From contig NW_020313140.1 of assembly GCF_003265705.1 (NCBI RefSeq), positions 1,781,711 to 1,845,710 of the forward strand: a stretch of DNA of 64,000 bases, written 5' to 3'. Below, in pieces: positions 1 to 24,687 of this stretch. The DNA comes from Callorhinus ursinus (lineage: Eukaryota > Chordata > Mammalia > Carnivora > Otariidae). Below the pieces are notes generated by a model. The model did not search any database. It saw only the letters and a program-made list of their open reading frames with translations, and had not been told where the DNA came from. Positions within the stretch are counted from its first letter, which is position 1. Each line of letters opens with the position of its first letter. The translations under genes were made by a program, and so were the position numbers.

Positions 1-836
1 GGGCCAGTCTCTTGCTCCCACCGCCCACGGCCCTCCTCCCCAGCATGTTCACTACTCTGTTTTTGTACTGAATTCTCTTTCCCAGTCTAAGCCGTTTTAG
101 ACCCTGCTCTCTTTATGTAGACTTCCACCAAAATCCCCTCTCCTTACTCGAAACCGATGATCTTCCATCGCGCTTAATTGAGAAAAGCAATGACGATATG
201 ACAGATGCCTTATCGTTCCATCGCCAAACCTGCGGGTCTGCATCTGCTTTGTTGTGTGGCCCACCCAGCCCCCCGTGCCCTGGATCCCCTTCCACGCACC
301 ACCTCCCTCCCTCACCCCTGCAAGCTGCAGCCAGTCAGCAGGCTCCACAGCGGTGTGAAGCACCCGGCAGGCATCTCCCCGCCGCCCTGCGCCTTCCGCC
401 ACCTCACCTCCTCCTGTCTTTAGTGTCTTTGCTTCCCTAACTCACTGTCCCCAGCGGTCCAGGGAAAGGCAAACCACGGGCCTCCTACGGTTACCAAGTA
501 AGGGAGTGCAGCTGGCGAGTACCCTAGAGCCCAGTGCAGCCTTGGGGGTCCCGGCGTATGTCCTACAGCCTGCACCAAGTACGGAGTGCCATATCCACGG
601 ACACACCTCCTTCCACTGCGCTTTGCTTGTTGCAGCTTTGCGGGTACCGGCTTTTTACAGAGGACTGCCAGTCGCAAACCTGCGTCGGGCCATTTCTCCA
701 ACAGCATTTGCTCACTCTGTGTCTCTGGGTCTCATTTCAGTGATTCCCACAATATCTAAAATTTCCTGTTATTATATTTAGTGATCGGTGATTACAACTT
801 GCTGAAAGCTCAAATGACGGTTAGCGGGTTTTTTTT

Positions 837-1058
837 TTTTTAGATATTTTATTAAGTACTTTTTAATTAAGGTATGTATACTGTTTTTAGACCTAATGCT
901 GTTGTACACCTAAGAGACTCAGTATAGTATAAACATGACTTTTATGTGCACTGGAAAACCAGAAAATTTATTTTATCTTGCTTTACTGCAATATTGGCTT
1001 TATTGTGGTGGTCTGGGACTGAGCCCATGATGTCTCTGAGGTGAGCCTGCATATATAT
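837..1058 (-). mobile_element. Tigger-like DNA transposon fragment in ADAR intron
   Basis: The stretch running through CTTTACTGCAATATTGGC and GAGCCCATGATGTCTCTGAG resembles the end of a TcMar-Tigger element as I remember its consensus. It reads in reverse relative to that consensus and is followed by a short (TG)n run at 1060-1080. The rest of 1-2093 is ADAR intron with nothing else recognisable. The exact family is uncertain. Confidence 0.6.
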
Positions 1059-2093
1059 ATTTGTGTGTGTGTGTGTGTATCTTTGTGCATAGAATTCATA
1101 TTCTTTCCAAACACATGGAACAGGCATGAGATTCTCCTGAGTCTCAGGCAAAGGTCCTGCCCGGTTTGGCCCCCACTGCTTTCCAGCATCTTTCATGCCA
1201 TGTCCCCCTCCTTCACGGACCTTCCGTTAGCCCACCGGCCCGCACACACCTGCTGGCACAGGGAGGCATGCGCTGCTGAGGATAAGCAAGGAGGAGTGGG
1301 AAGCTCAGTGTGGTTGAACATACAGATTGATTCCTTTTACTGCCTGAGCCGATGAATCTCGGTAACAAAGCCATATCTGCAGGTGGATTATCCAGAGCTG
1401 GCTTCGCCCACCAGCAGTTTAGGATGTGACTGGGAGCCAGGATTCTTGAAACCTTGGCTGGTGGATGCCCCGTCACGCTCTCCCGTCCGTGTCCTGGGCT
1501 GTCCTCCCTCCCACGCCCCGCACAGCTCACGTGCCCAGGATGCACTCCCCTCGCCTCACCATGGCCATCCCGAGGCTTCCAGGAATGAAAGCTTAGGTCC
1601 CTTGTCTACAGCAGACCGTGACGTTCTGACCGCTCCAGGGTGCGTCTGGGCCAGTCAGGAAGTGAATGAGGAAACAGGATCCAGCACTTCAGCCTTAGGG
1701 TGTTGAATGGTAGCGATTCGAGTTGGGAGAGCATGTCCCTCTCGGTTCTGCTTGAGTTATGAAGGGAAGTGCCCATCTGGCTATTTCTCTAAGCCCCGTC
1801 CAGGCCGAGCTCCCCTCACAATGCAGGCGGCCGTGGCGCCTCGTCGGCGTTCAGTGACACCGTGCTGTCACTCGGCTCTGGGCCCCCTTCGATCTATGGC
1901 AGGGGGCTCCTAGTGTTCACACGAAGTGTCCCCTCTGCGTGTGCTTGCGTTTGAGCAGAGCCGGGTTAGAGAAGAGTGTGCAGCAGGGGGCAGACAAGGG
2001 GCATCTCCCGGGGCGAGTCCCCGGAGCCTGAGCCTGGGAAGCAGCTGTGTCCGGTCAGGCGCTTGCCCTTACCCCCTGCTTCTCATCCCAAAG

Positions 2094-7044
<4,951 letters not shown>

Positions 7045-9200
7045 GGGGCCAGGGCCTGGGGGGCGACAAGGGGCCGCGGCTCTCCTCGTCACGTCAGTCT
7101 GCAGGTGTTCCTTTCCTTTTTCTTTTTCTTTGTTTGGTGGAAGCACGTTGGTGACACTGGGAATGGTGGGTCGTGTGCCCTGCGTCTGCCAGGGGCCAGG
7201 CCCGCCCACCCGCCCCTGCCCTCTCCACCAGGAGGGAGGCACGTCGGCCCCTCCTGCCCACCGTGCAAGGCCCTCCCGCTCAGCCCCACTTTGGTTTCCA
7301 CGTCCTCGCCTCGCGTTTGCCACACCAGCCTCTCGCTGTCTGGGTCAGGCCGATCTGCGCCGAGTCCTGTCAGGGCTGGAGGTTTCGTTGGCAGACTCTG
7401 CAGGCCCCTCCGTCTTCCTCTGCCCTTTTGCAATTCCCTCCTTATGATTGTTAAGTTTCTCCTTTTCCTCCAAGAAGGTAAAAGGTGACCTTCAAGAATT
7501 CGGTGAAACAGGTATGAAGACAGGAGTTTACAAGCGCCGTCAGTTCATCACCGGGCCGGGTGCCATTGGCATCCGCAGGTGGCGCTCGGTGACCTTCCGG
7601 GTCTTGCACTTTAGCCAGCGGGGGGGGGGTGGGGTGCAGCTGGGCGGCAGGGAGGGCTGGCTGAGGGCTGGCCGAGGGCTGGCCGAGGGCTCGCACCCAC
7701 AGGAGCAAAACCCTGGGGGGTGACACCGACCGCCCCCACGTGCAGACCGGCCTCGCGGTACCGCGCACCTGCTGTCCTCCAGAAGCGTTCCTGGGGATTT
7801 GTCCTGCCGGCGGGGCGCAGAGGGGCCGCAGACCCCAACCCCCGGGTGGGAGAGGTCCTGCACCACAAGTCCTCTGTTCAGGTAAAATCAGGACTGAGAG
7901 GAAGAGGGCAGAACAATCATGTCGGGTCGGATCACGGCACCGCGCGGTATCTTTCTCATGACCGTGACCAGGGAAAGCTGACCAAGGCATGGGGACCTTA
8001 GGAGTTTTTAAAAATGTCGTAATGTTGATTCTTAACTGCTACGGAGAACCTATACTTGCACAGATTTTAAAATCAGACCTAATTTTTCATTTATCCAAGT
8101 GCTTTTGTCTGCCGGGGAGTTTCAGAAGGGCAGGCCCCAGGCCTGTCAGGGAGTCTTTGCAGGCTTGATGCCCGACAGTAGTTGAAACCGAGTTGAGGTG
8201 GGTCCCCTGTCCACACCTCAGGCTAGCCTCTCTGGAGCCCGGCTCTACGGCCGCACCAGCCAGACCTGAGCCCGCCTCCAGGTGACGCCTCTGTCTCTGC
8301 CCGCCGGCGCTCCAGGCCAGGCCCACAGACGATTGTCCCCCTTCCCTCGCGCCCCCCTCCCTACTGCCGAGGCAGCCCTGTCTGGACCCCTCTTCTGCAG
8401 TAGGTACACTCACACTCACACTTTGGTTCTGGTGGCTACTATTCCTCTGTGCTATTGACCAAAATTAAAAAAAACAACACCCAAGTTTTTTTGAAGTATA
8501 CTAAAGATGTCTTTGTGGAATAGCCAGTTGTCCCACGGAGCCGGTCGGGACACAGTGCCTGCCTTCTGGGGGGGAGGGGCCCGGCCCCACTGAGCGCACC
8601 TGCCAGAGGCGTGTGGGGCCGGCCTCCCAGGAGGCAGCTGGAGGGTCTCGCCTGCTGACCCCGAGGAACGTTCAGACCCTCTGCTCCATCTTGGGCGTTA
8701 GAATCTCCAGCAGAGCTGTGACTGGGAGCCCAGGGGCCCTCCACACAGCAGATCCCCGCTCGCCCCAAGGTCAGATGAGACACACCGGCTCCTGCTGTAG
8801 GAAGGGGGCTCGGCTGCGCCCCCCAGGAATGGAGGGGCAGAGCTCCCTCCCACAGTGCTCTACTTTCTTGTCCAATCTTTGTTTTTAGTAACCAGGATGC
8901 CCTTCTTCCTTTTTTAAAATGATCTTTGTAGTTGATTTGTCTGAACTGTGGCCATTGTGCATCCTCTGAATAATCACTTGTGAAAATTGTCGCTGCTCGA
9001 AGCTATTTCCTTTACTCACGTTGAGCGACTGTTGGTTTGGGTCCTGGTGCGACCCCAAGAGGGGACGGGAAGAACCCAAACACAGACTTGGCGCCACCGC
9101 GGCTGCACTCCAGTCTACGATTCCGCTTTGATGTGTCCCTCGATAACCGTGACTAACAATATACATTCCTCATAAATAAAGAGAATCTGAATTGTTAGAA
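7045..9200 (+). other. ADAR: ADAR 3'UTR
   Basis: About 2.15 kb lies between the ADAR stop and the polyA signal, with no convincing reading frame. It contains a short G-rich tandem (GGGCTGGCCGA-like units near 7658-7692) and no recognisable SINE. The end is inferred from the AATAAA below. Confidence 0.8.
9175..9180 (+). terminator. ADAR: ADAR polyadenylation signal
   Basis: AATAAA lies in CTCATAAATAAAGAGAATC, about 2.1 kb after the stop codon. The sequence turns sharply CpG-rich right after it. Cleavage is expected about 15-25 bases downstream. Confidence 0.85.
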
Positions 9201-9204
9201 AGTC

Positions 9205-9560
9205 TCCAGTCTTGGCTTCGCGGGGGAGGGAGGGCAGAGGGGGCCGCGGGCCTGCGGTTTCTCACCTGCCGCGGGCTGCACACCCCCAGCACCCCAGCAG
9301 AGCCCAGGGCTCCGCGCCTCGTCCTGGCACCCTGTCCTCGGAGACCGCGTCCCAACGCGCAGGCGTCACTTGCGCAGCCCCCCGCCCCCCGCCCCGGCAG
9401 CGCCCGCGGCCGCAGGTGCTCTGCCTGCTGGGAAGTGCGTGTGCGCCCCCGGCTCTCGGCTCTCCTTCGCTCTGCGCTCTCCGCTCTCGGCGGGCCCGGG
9501 GCCGGCTGGGCCGCAGTCTCGGGGAGGCACTGCAGTATTTCTCCGCGTGACTTTCACAGA
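9205..9560. other. CpG-rich patch between the ADAR and CHRNB2 3' ends
   Basis: CpG-dense sequence (CCGCGGGC, GCGCCTCG, CCCGCGGCCGCAGG) begins about 25 bases after the ADAR polyA signal. No start codon or splice pattern marks it as a known promoter. It may lie in the CHRNB2 3'UTR. Confidence 0.55.
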
Positions 9561-9835
9561 GAATGCGCCCCTTCCCGTGTTGCGATTCAGGCCAGAGTCT
9601 CTACCACATCCGTCCCCGGCTTAAGGACACGGAGTCAAAGCGAAGCCTCCTTCCCCGTCCGCGACCGATGGGACAGCTGAGGCCAGGAGGGCCAGTGACG
9701 AGTCTGGGGGCACATTAAGGACCACAGCCGTGTGGGGGTGTCATTCGTGGTCCGCCGAGATCCAGGGCTTCTGAAGATGGGGAAGGAGATGTCGCCCCTG
9801 TGGGGACGGATGGGGTGGGGGGTGGCGGGCGGGGG

Positions 9836-9836
<1 letters not shown>

Positions 9837-9867
<31 letters not shown>
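9837..9867 (+). repeat. Poly-G tract of about 31 bases
   Basis: An uninterrupted G run is flanked by GGGCGGGGGC on the left and CCGGCGGC on the right. Its length is unreliable in any assembly. It could form a G-quadruplex on the plus strand. Confidence 0.9.
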
Positions 9868-9869
<2 letters not shown>

Positions 9870-12119
9870 GGCGGCACCGCTGCCGGAGAAACGTATCCAA
9901 GTCTTAAGGACGCAGTTTCCTTCCTTCACATCGAATGAGCGCCAGACCCATGTGCGGAGGGAACGAGCCCATCCGCACCACCCGCTCCGAGGGGCTGGGA
10001 CGCAGGGCTGCCCGCGGGACCACAGCGTGTTGTCAGCTCCTTACACCTGTTCCCGTTCGGGGGCCACAACTGAGCGCCTTCCAGGTTTGGGCCCAAAGCA
10101 AACCAGAGTTCTGGGGACAGGTGTGGCCTTCACACGGACCACAGCCTTGGTCTCCCCGTGCGCACGAGCTGTGCAGAGACTCCGGCCGACCCTGCCTCCA
10201 GGGCCCTTCTCGACGAGTGCCCCCCAGGAGCTATCCATTTCTTTTCCATCTGACGAGTGCCCTTGTCCGGCATCGATTACAGAAATTAAAGTTACCGCTC
10301 ACCTTCAGAGGCTTGTACTGTCTTTCATGGCTCACAGGTCCAATTTCTCCAGCATCACCCCCGGTTTCCCAAATTTGCCAACCCTGGCCCCCAAATAGAG
10401 CAGAGAGACAAGACATGTTTGGAAACAACTTTCTTTACAAGAACCTTGAGTTCCTAAGGAGTCTGGCCTGGAGTGGGCTAGACCAGTGCAAATATTCCAG
10501 AAGCACAGACAAGGGAGGCCAAGGCCAACGGGGCGGGGGGGGGGGGGCTCTGGGGGGGGGTGGGTGAGTTGTCTTAGCTACAACTCCTAGACCTACAGTC
10601 CCTCAGGAACCGTGTGACACTCACGCTGGGCCCTCGGGCCTGTTGGGACAACACGGAAACATGCTAATTCTCGCTCCGGCCTGGGTGGCTGACAGCCGGC
10701 AGCTGTTGGGCTGAGGGACGCCGTGGCCGTGGCCCAGGCACCTGGAAGCAGAGGCTGAGAGCTGGAGCCGAGTGCACTCTGGGCCAGGGAGCGAATCAGA
10801 TGCCCCTTGCTTTCCCTCCGCCCGCCTCGAGGCCCAGCCGTGCGGACGGCTCAGCTGAGCGAGTCGAGCGAGTGGAGGGGCCCCTTCCCTGCAGAACAGA
10901 GGCCTGGGGCTGGAGGAGTAGGAGTCGAGCCCCCAGGTCCTGCCCAGAGCACTCCCTGCCTCTCGCCCTTCCTGCACGCACAGCCTTCCTCTGCAGAGAA
11001 GGCCAGCTGGGAGGCTGCCTTGTCTTGTTTGCTTTCAAGTTTTCGATGACTCAGTCCAGCTGTTGCAGTATCAGACGCCTTGCCACCAAGAAACTGCTTT
11101 CCTCCTGTGGCAGCGCCAACCGTCAAAAGCGGTGTGGGCAGGCCTGCTCATCGGGCAGAGTGCTTTGCAGATGGAGACAATCCCGCCTGCTTCCTCAGCA
11201 GCCCCTCCCAAGCCCACCTTGCTCAGGCTTCGGTCCAGTGTGTGCACTGTCCTCTCCAGATTAGGGGCACTGAATGGGGCACCTGATACTGTCCAGAGAC
11301 GGCCCCCCATGGAAGGGACAGGGAGCTCCCCTGGCAACACCAAGGTAGGAGAAGGGACGATGCTTGTCCCCAGTCAGGCAGCAATCTCCAGGCCTCAGCC
11401 CTCTAGCATTTTTGGTGACTTACTTGGACAACAGCCCCTTGGAAGAAGTACTCCAAGCAAGGACAGGCCCAGCCACGTGGCCCAGGCCACAGTGAGGAGC
11501 CCGGGAGAGCCAGAAGCGAGGGCCTCGGGCCGGCACCCCACCCTGCAGAGGGAGGGCTCCTTTCCGGTTGCTCTTCAGGCTCCTGGAGGCTTCCCCAGGG
11601 CTAGGAATCCACAGCAGGTCCAGGCATAATACAGGCAACTCTTAATTTGTTGCTCTAGGAGAGGGGATCTCCGCAGGGCCAAGACACCCACTCAGAAGGG
11701 AGGTCACGAGCCCGCTCCGGCAGGCCGGGAAACACGCCGAGGCACCTCTTGCCCAGTGGCCACCTGGGTGTCCACAGCCAGGACAGGGCGAGGTCCGCCC
11801 AGAGGCCCTGAGCTCACACCTGCGTCGGGAGGAGCTCAGCCCAGGAACGGAACGATGCTTTGCTGCGGGCACTCCAGACAGCAACAGCCATCAGACCCAC
11901 CGAGTGGCCCCCAGAAAGTTCCCCTCAACTGCACTCCTCCAGTCCCCGGCTCCCCAGACTCCCACCCTGCTTCAGGGGACTCGGTTTGCTCAAGGAAGAG
12001 AGAGGGAGAGGAGGGGTGTGCGAGGAAGGCTGTCAGGACAGTCAGGTGAGCCCACCGCCCCCAGCTCTGCCCACCTCCTAGCCTGCACACCCATCAAATC
12101 TCCGCCAAGTACAGACTGG

Positions 12120-12260
12120 GCTTCTTCCTCCTCGCTACCGTCCCCATTCGAGAGATGGGGTCACTGAGGCCCAGAAAGGCAAAGGGACTTGCTCCCTGTG
12201 GCTGAGCGAGCAGGTGTGAGCCAGGACTGGAATCCAAACTGAGACCGTCTGGTCCCGTGG
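12120..12260. mobile_element. MIR-like SINE fragment
   Basis: The series GAGATGGGGTCACTGAGGCC, GGCAAAGGGACTTGCTCC and AGCCAGGACTGGAATCC is the conserved core of a mammalian MIR. Confidence 0.65.
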
Positions 12261-13300
12261 CCCACGCAGTGCGTCTCCCCCGACCTGTGAGCACTGCCCC
12301 CACCTCTGCTGCACCTGCAGAAGCAGGGGTCCAGCTGTGCTCCCGAGGACGGCATGGTCTGCGTCGGCCGGCCCTTCGGCTGTGCTGGGCCACCTGTTGG
12401 CACTGAAGACAGGCCAGGACCACAAATCAGAGCCAGTCACATGGCAGGGGTGGGGGCAGGAGGTCCATCAGAGGTCTGTTTCCTAGGCTAAGAGGCCAGG
12501 TGGCCCCCAGCTGGTCCCTGGGAGCAGGGTCAGGATACAGCCTCCACAAGCCCACAGGACGGAGGCAACGGCCGTGCTTTCTGAGGAGCCGGTGACGGCA
12601 ACGAGGTTCTGCCCCCGCCCCGCTCAGGTCTGCTTGTGGGGTGCGGCTGGGCCAGTGCTGACTCTTTCCTGCCCAGCCCCCTCTGCTGCGGGCAGAAAGG
12701 CTGGGTCTGCTCAGAGCTAACAGCTTCACTTTCCTGACTCCAAACACCGGTCAGTTCAAGTGGGGAGAGACCACCGGAGGGCTTGCATTTTGTGCACAGT
12801 TGGAGGACGTGGCTCCAAGCAGGTCACCGGAAGGCTCCGAACTCAGGGGTTCGAAGCCCAGCCTGGCCTGCCTCACCCGGCCTGAGCAAGAAGGAAAGTG
12901 GGGGGAAGTCCAGGGGTGCAGGGACCTGGGGCTGAGCTCTGGAGCCCCTAGAAGCAAGGGGCTGCGGGGCTGGGCTGGAGGGCCCCCAGGGGTCTGACCA
13001 CAGCGCCAGGTAAGCCCCTGGGCAGACCTGCCAGCCCAGAGGCCGTGTACTTAGGCAGGGGCCCTGGGACTCTGTCCCGACCTGGCCCCTTCCCCATCAC
13101 ACTTCCCTCAGAGGGGAAGGCCCAACCTCCATGCCCGACCAGCAGCACTCCCGCCCGGCTGCCGTAAGACAAGACAGCAGTGGGTCCAGCCTCCAGCCTC
13201 CAGCCTCCATGGTGTGCTGTCTGTCTGCCGCCAGCGGGGCTGGGAGGGGCTGGGGGTGGGGGACGGAGAGGCTGGGTCTGCGGCAGCGCCCCCCCAACCT

Positions 13301-13370
13301 GTAGCTCACTTGACCGCCCCCCCACCCCCCCGTAGCTCACTTGACCCCCCCACCTGTAGCTCACTCGCCC
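13301..13370 (-). repeat. Three-copy G-rich motif in CHRNB2 3'UTR
   Basis: GTAGCTCACT recurs at 13301, 13332 and 13356 on the plus strand, separated by C runs. Transcribed from the minus strand, this gives AGTGAGCTAC units between G runs, about 65 nt after the stop codon. Confidence 0.8.
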
Positions 13371-13434
13371 CTCCTCCGCCCAAAATGACTGTGTACAGAG
13401 GGCAAGGGGTGGAGCGGCACAGAGCGGGAGGGCC

Positions 13435-21506
<8,072 letters not shown>

Positions 21507-21517
21507 GCCGCGGGCGG

Positions 21518-21538
21518 GGCGCTGTCCGCGGTGCTGAA
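21518..21538 (-). promoter_or_regulatory. CHRNB2: REST/NRSF binding site (RE1) at CHRNB2 start
   Basis: The 21-bp minus-strand site reads TTCAGCACC, then GCGGACAGCGCC. It differs from the classical RE1 consensus at a single base (G for A at position 10). It lies 12 bp upstream of the start codon, in the 5'UTR. REST silences neuronal genes outside neurons, and an NRSE in the beta-2 subunit gene is known in rodents, so this fits neuron-restricted expression. Confidence 0.9.
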
Positions 21539-21950
21539 GGAGCGCCCGCGCCGCCGGAGGGGCCCTGCGCGCGGGCGGCCGCGGGCCGGCGGGGCTGCGG
21601 GGCTGCGGAGGGGAGCCGGCTTCTCGCTCGCCCCGGCCGGAGCAGGCGGACGCTTTCCCGGCTGCTTTTCCAGGGAACACAACTGGGACGGGGAGGGGGA
21701 GGAGTCTCCGCCCCGGAGGCGGAAGCGCCGGAGCCCAGGAAAAAAGGGGGTCCCAGGGTGGGACGTTCTGCTGCTCAGCTAGCTCGCCGGCCCGGGGAGT
21801 TCTGCAGCCCCGAAGTTGGGGCGGGACCTGGACTCTGCGAAGGGCGGGAAGAAGCAGCGCGAGCAAGACCAATAGGTCAGAACCCGCTTTGCACAGGGGC
21901 CAGAAGGAGGGGCGGGAGTCGGGAGGGGTTTCTGCAGTTCCCGCCCTCCT

Positions 21951-22563
21951 TGTTTGCTCTTACCAATCCAAACGATCCTGTTTCCTTGGAAGGCTCAAGA
22001 TGCGGCTGAGAGAATGCATTTTAGGCCTTCCCAGAGATAGGGGGTTGTGGGTTTGCTATTTTTCAAAAGCAAACAGCTTTGGAGTCTGGAAACAGCACCC
22101 CCCACCCGTCCCCTTCTCTACCTCCATGAACTCCCTCAAAGGCCAACCTTCCTGCCCTCCCCCAGGGGGCCTGAAAAGAGGCTTTCTCGCCCCATTCCCT
22201 TCCACCCCAGTCTTTGGCTTCTGTGTAACAAAGGGGGTCAGAGGACCAGAGACCAAGCCCAAGAATGAAGCTAATGCAAAGAAGAGCAAACATGAGCCAG
22301 AGGATTCACAACTCAATGACATCTTTGCCCATGAAAGCCAATTAAGTCTTCCCTTTTCTCTTAGGTGGATTTTTGTCACTTACAACTAAGATTATTGACT
22401 AAAGCAGCCTTGTCATACGTCCAGGCTCTGAGTCCCTCTCTGCCTACTTCTTCAGCCTCATCTGGACCACTCCACCCAGCTCCACACTCCAGCTACTGGT
22501 GAGGTCTTCAGATCATGGACATTATCCACCCCAGCCCCTGCCCCATCCTCCACACTCCAGGGC
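21951..22563. other. Intergenic, nothing recognised
   Basis: No gene, RNA or named repeat seen between the CHRNB2 promoter and the first intergenic SINE. Confidence 0.5.
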
Positions 22564-22765
22564 TTTTTTTTTTTTTTAAAGATTTTATTTATTTATTTGA
22601 GAGAGAGAAAATGAGAGATAGAGAGCACGAGAGGGAAGAGGCTCAGAGGGAGAAGCAGACTCCCCGCCGAGCAGGGAGCCCGATGCGGGACTCGATCCCG
22701 GCACTCCAGGATCATGACCTGAGCCGAAGGCAGTCGCTCAACCAACTAAGCCACCCAGGCGCCCC
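22564..22765 (-). mobile_element. SINEC copy
   Basis: Full-length reverse element ending GCCACCCAGGCGCCCC. ACTCCAGGGC repeats at both ends as a short target duplication. Confidence 0.92.
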
Positions 22766-24399
22766 ACTCCAGGGCCTTTTAACCTGTCGTTGCTCCCTTG
22801 GCTCTTTTATCACCTCTGTTTCCCCTCAACCACCTTCTAGTCAACTTTGAACATTTCACAGAAATGTCACTTCCTCAAGGAAGCTATATCTGGCCAAGGA
22901 CTAAGACAGTGCCCTGCTATATGTTCGCAAATGGTGTCCAGTCGATGAAAACCACCCTAAGGCAGTGGTTGCCTCTGCTGACAGATCATGAACCTGCACA
23001 GTGCCAGGCTTGTCATGAGGACTCAACAAATAAGAAAAGGGGCTCATGTAGGACCGACATCTTCTAGTGTGTAGGGGAAGATTCCTTCTTAAAAGCTCAG
23101 CTAAACCTTCCTCTATACCCAGTTCATCACACTCATTTGGACATGAATTATACTGTGGTCAAAGCTGGATTTCAGAAAGTCAGGATATTTATTTTACTTT
23201 TAAGTAAAATGATACTGAGGGCATGGTTTCTATGAAAAAGCTCCCTCCACCAGCCCATTGCCTTGAGACAATCAATGACTACTTTGCACCAGATATTAGC
23301 TGTTTTGTCCATAATGGCCCTATGTCCTTTCTAAGGCTTTCTCTTATCAGAGAATACTTAATGCTTTAATCAGTTATTGCCTGTTACTCTCAGTGATGGC
23401 TTACACACTGGCTTTATAGTGGGTGTCTTTTCTAAATTTTTGATTATGTGTTTATTTCTTTTCCTTACAAATATGCTGTATGTTTATTGTAAAAAATTAA
23501 ATACATAATCAAAAATAAATAAATAAGTCCAAGAAACTGATATTTAAAAAAATAAATAAAAGCTCAGCCAAAAGCAACTTATTTAACATGTCCTCAGTTC
23601 CTGAAATTGAAGGGCAAAAACAAGACAAGTACTGGAAAAGGAGAAGTGAGTGGCCACAGGCCCTGTGATGCACACGGCAGTGGGCACAGACCTGCACAAG
23701 CTGCAGGACAAATGCATACATGTAATGATCTTCTAAGAACTAAAGAAATCTTGGAAGCGAGGAAAGGAGTGGAGAATAAAAGCCTTAAGGAAAAGAGAAG
23801 AAAGGTGTGCAATCACTCCATTTGGTGAGAGGGTCCGAGGTGGGAAAATGACCCACCTTCAACATTTCAGATCAACATTTGTTGGGGATCTACTGTTTTT
23901 CAATGATTGTATAGGAGTTGAGGATACAGTGATCAAAGCACCCAGCTACTAAGGAGGTCACAGTTTGGCGACAAAGACTTACTACACAGTGTGGTGACCA
24001 CTCGGGTAGAGATATGAACAAGGTGCTACGAGGAGGGGAAGGTAATAGTTCCTGAGCATCTGCAGGAAATGGACATGAAACTGAGATTTCAAAGAGGGGG
24101 AAGCCAGCAAAACCGGGTGGCTTACAGGCATTTCAAAGTCCTGAACAAGAATGCCAGGGAGCTGTACACGCAGATGTCCTTAGTGCTTAGGATTTTTCTC
24201 TTTTGGTGGATGCAGAGTAACTGAGGAAGGCTGAGTGTTCTCCAGAGTGGTTGCTTGTTTCTGGGATGACGGACTGGAGGGTCATGGGCTCGCTTGAAGC
24301 CCTTGGCTGCTCCTGACGCTCCTTTAGGGCCAGTCCGCGTAGCCTGCTCACCTTGGCCTCTGTCTTCTCAGGTACCCCAGCTTTTGCTTCAAGCTTATT
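22766..24399. other. Intergenic, only a hairpin-like inverted repeat seen
   Basis: No gene is recognisable. 23437-23454 and 23498-23515 form an imperfect inverted repeat. The stretch near 23870-24150 may be an old interspersed repeat but I cannot name it. Confidence 0.45.
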
Positions 24400-24562
24400 A
24401 TTTTTTATTTTTTTAATATCTATTTATTTGAGAGAGAGAAGAGAGAACAAGCACGAGCAGAGGGGGAAGCACTCTCTCTGTGAGCAGGAGCCCGACACGG
24501 GACGCGATCCCAGGACCTGAGCCGAAGGCAGACGCCTAACCAACTGAGCCACCCAGGCGCCC
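24400..24562 (-). mobile_element. SINEC copy
   Basis: Reverse element ending GAGCCACCCAGGCGCCC. It is somewhat shortened in the body (CCCAGGACCTGAGCCGAAGG lacks the usual GGATCATGA segment). It directly abuts the U6 pseudogene. Confidence 0.88.
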
Positions 24563-24581
24563 TTATTTTTTATTTTTAAAT

Positions 24582-24687
24582 AAAATATGAAATGCTTTAT
24601 GAATTTGCATGTCAGCCTTGCACAGGAGCCATACTAATCTTCTGTGTATCATTCCAATTTCAGTCTATGTGCTGAGAAGCAAGCTCT
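24582..24687 (-). pseudogene. U6 snRNA pseudogene
   Basis: On the minus strand the whole length of U6 can be followed, from the 5' stem region (GCTTGCTTCTCAGCAC) through ATTGGAATGATACACAGAAG and ATTAGTATGGCTCCTGTG to CATAAAGCATTTCATATTTT. It carries many substitutions and small indels relative to functional U6. The upstream sequence shows no obvious PSE or TATA element, so it is a retroposed, non-functional copy. Confidence 0.9.

Larger units (their letters stand above)
9561..13434 (-). other. CHRNB2: Probable CHRNB2 3'UTR plus intergenic sequence
   Basis: This interval downstream of the CHRNB2 stop has no recognisable gene. I recall a multi-kilobase 3'UTR for human CHRNB2, so much of it is probably transcribed on the minus strand, but I could not find a clear AATAAA on that strand to fix the end. 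It holds a 31-base G run (9837-9867), a MIR-like stretch near 12120-12260 and a three-copy G-rich motif just after the stop. Confidence 0.45.

Noticed and set aside
9635..9929. Poly-proline and poly-glycine frames
   Set aside because: They are produced by the 31-base G run.
10000..10430. A CHRNB2 polyA signal on the minus strand
   Set aside because: I found no AATAAA or ATTAAA on the minus strand in this stretch, so I did not place the 3' end.
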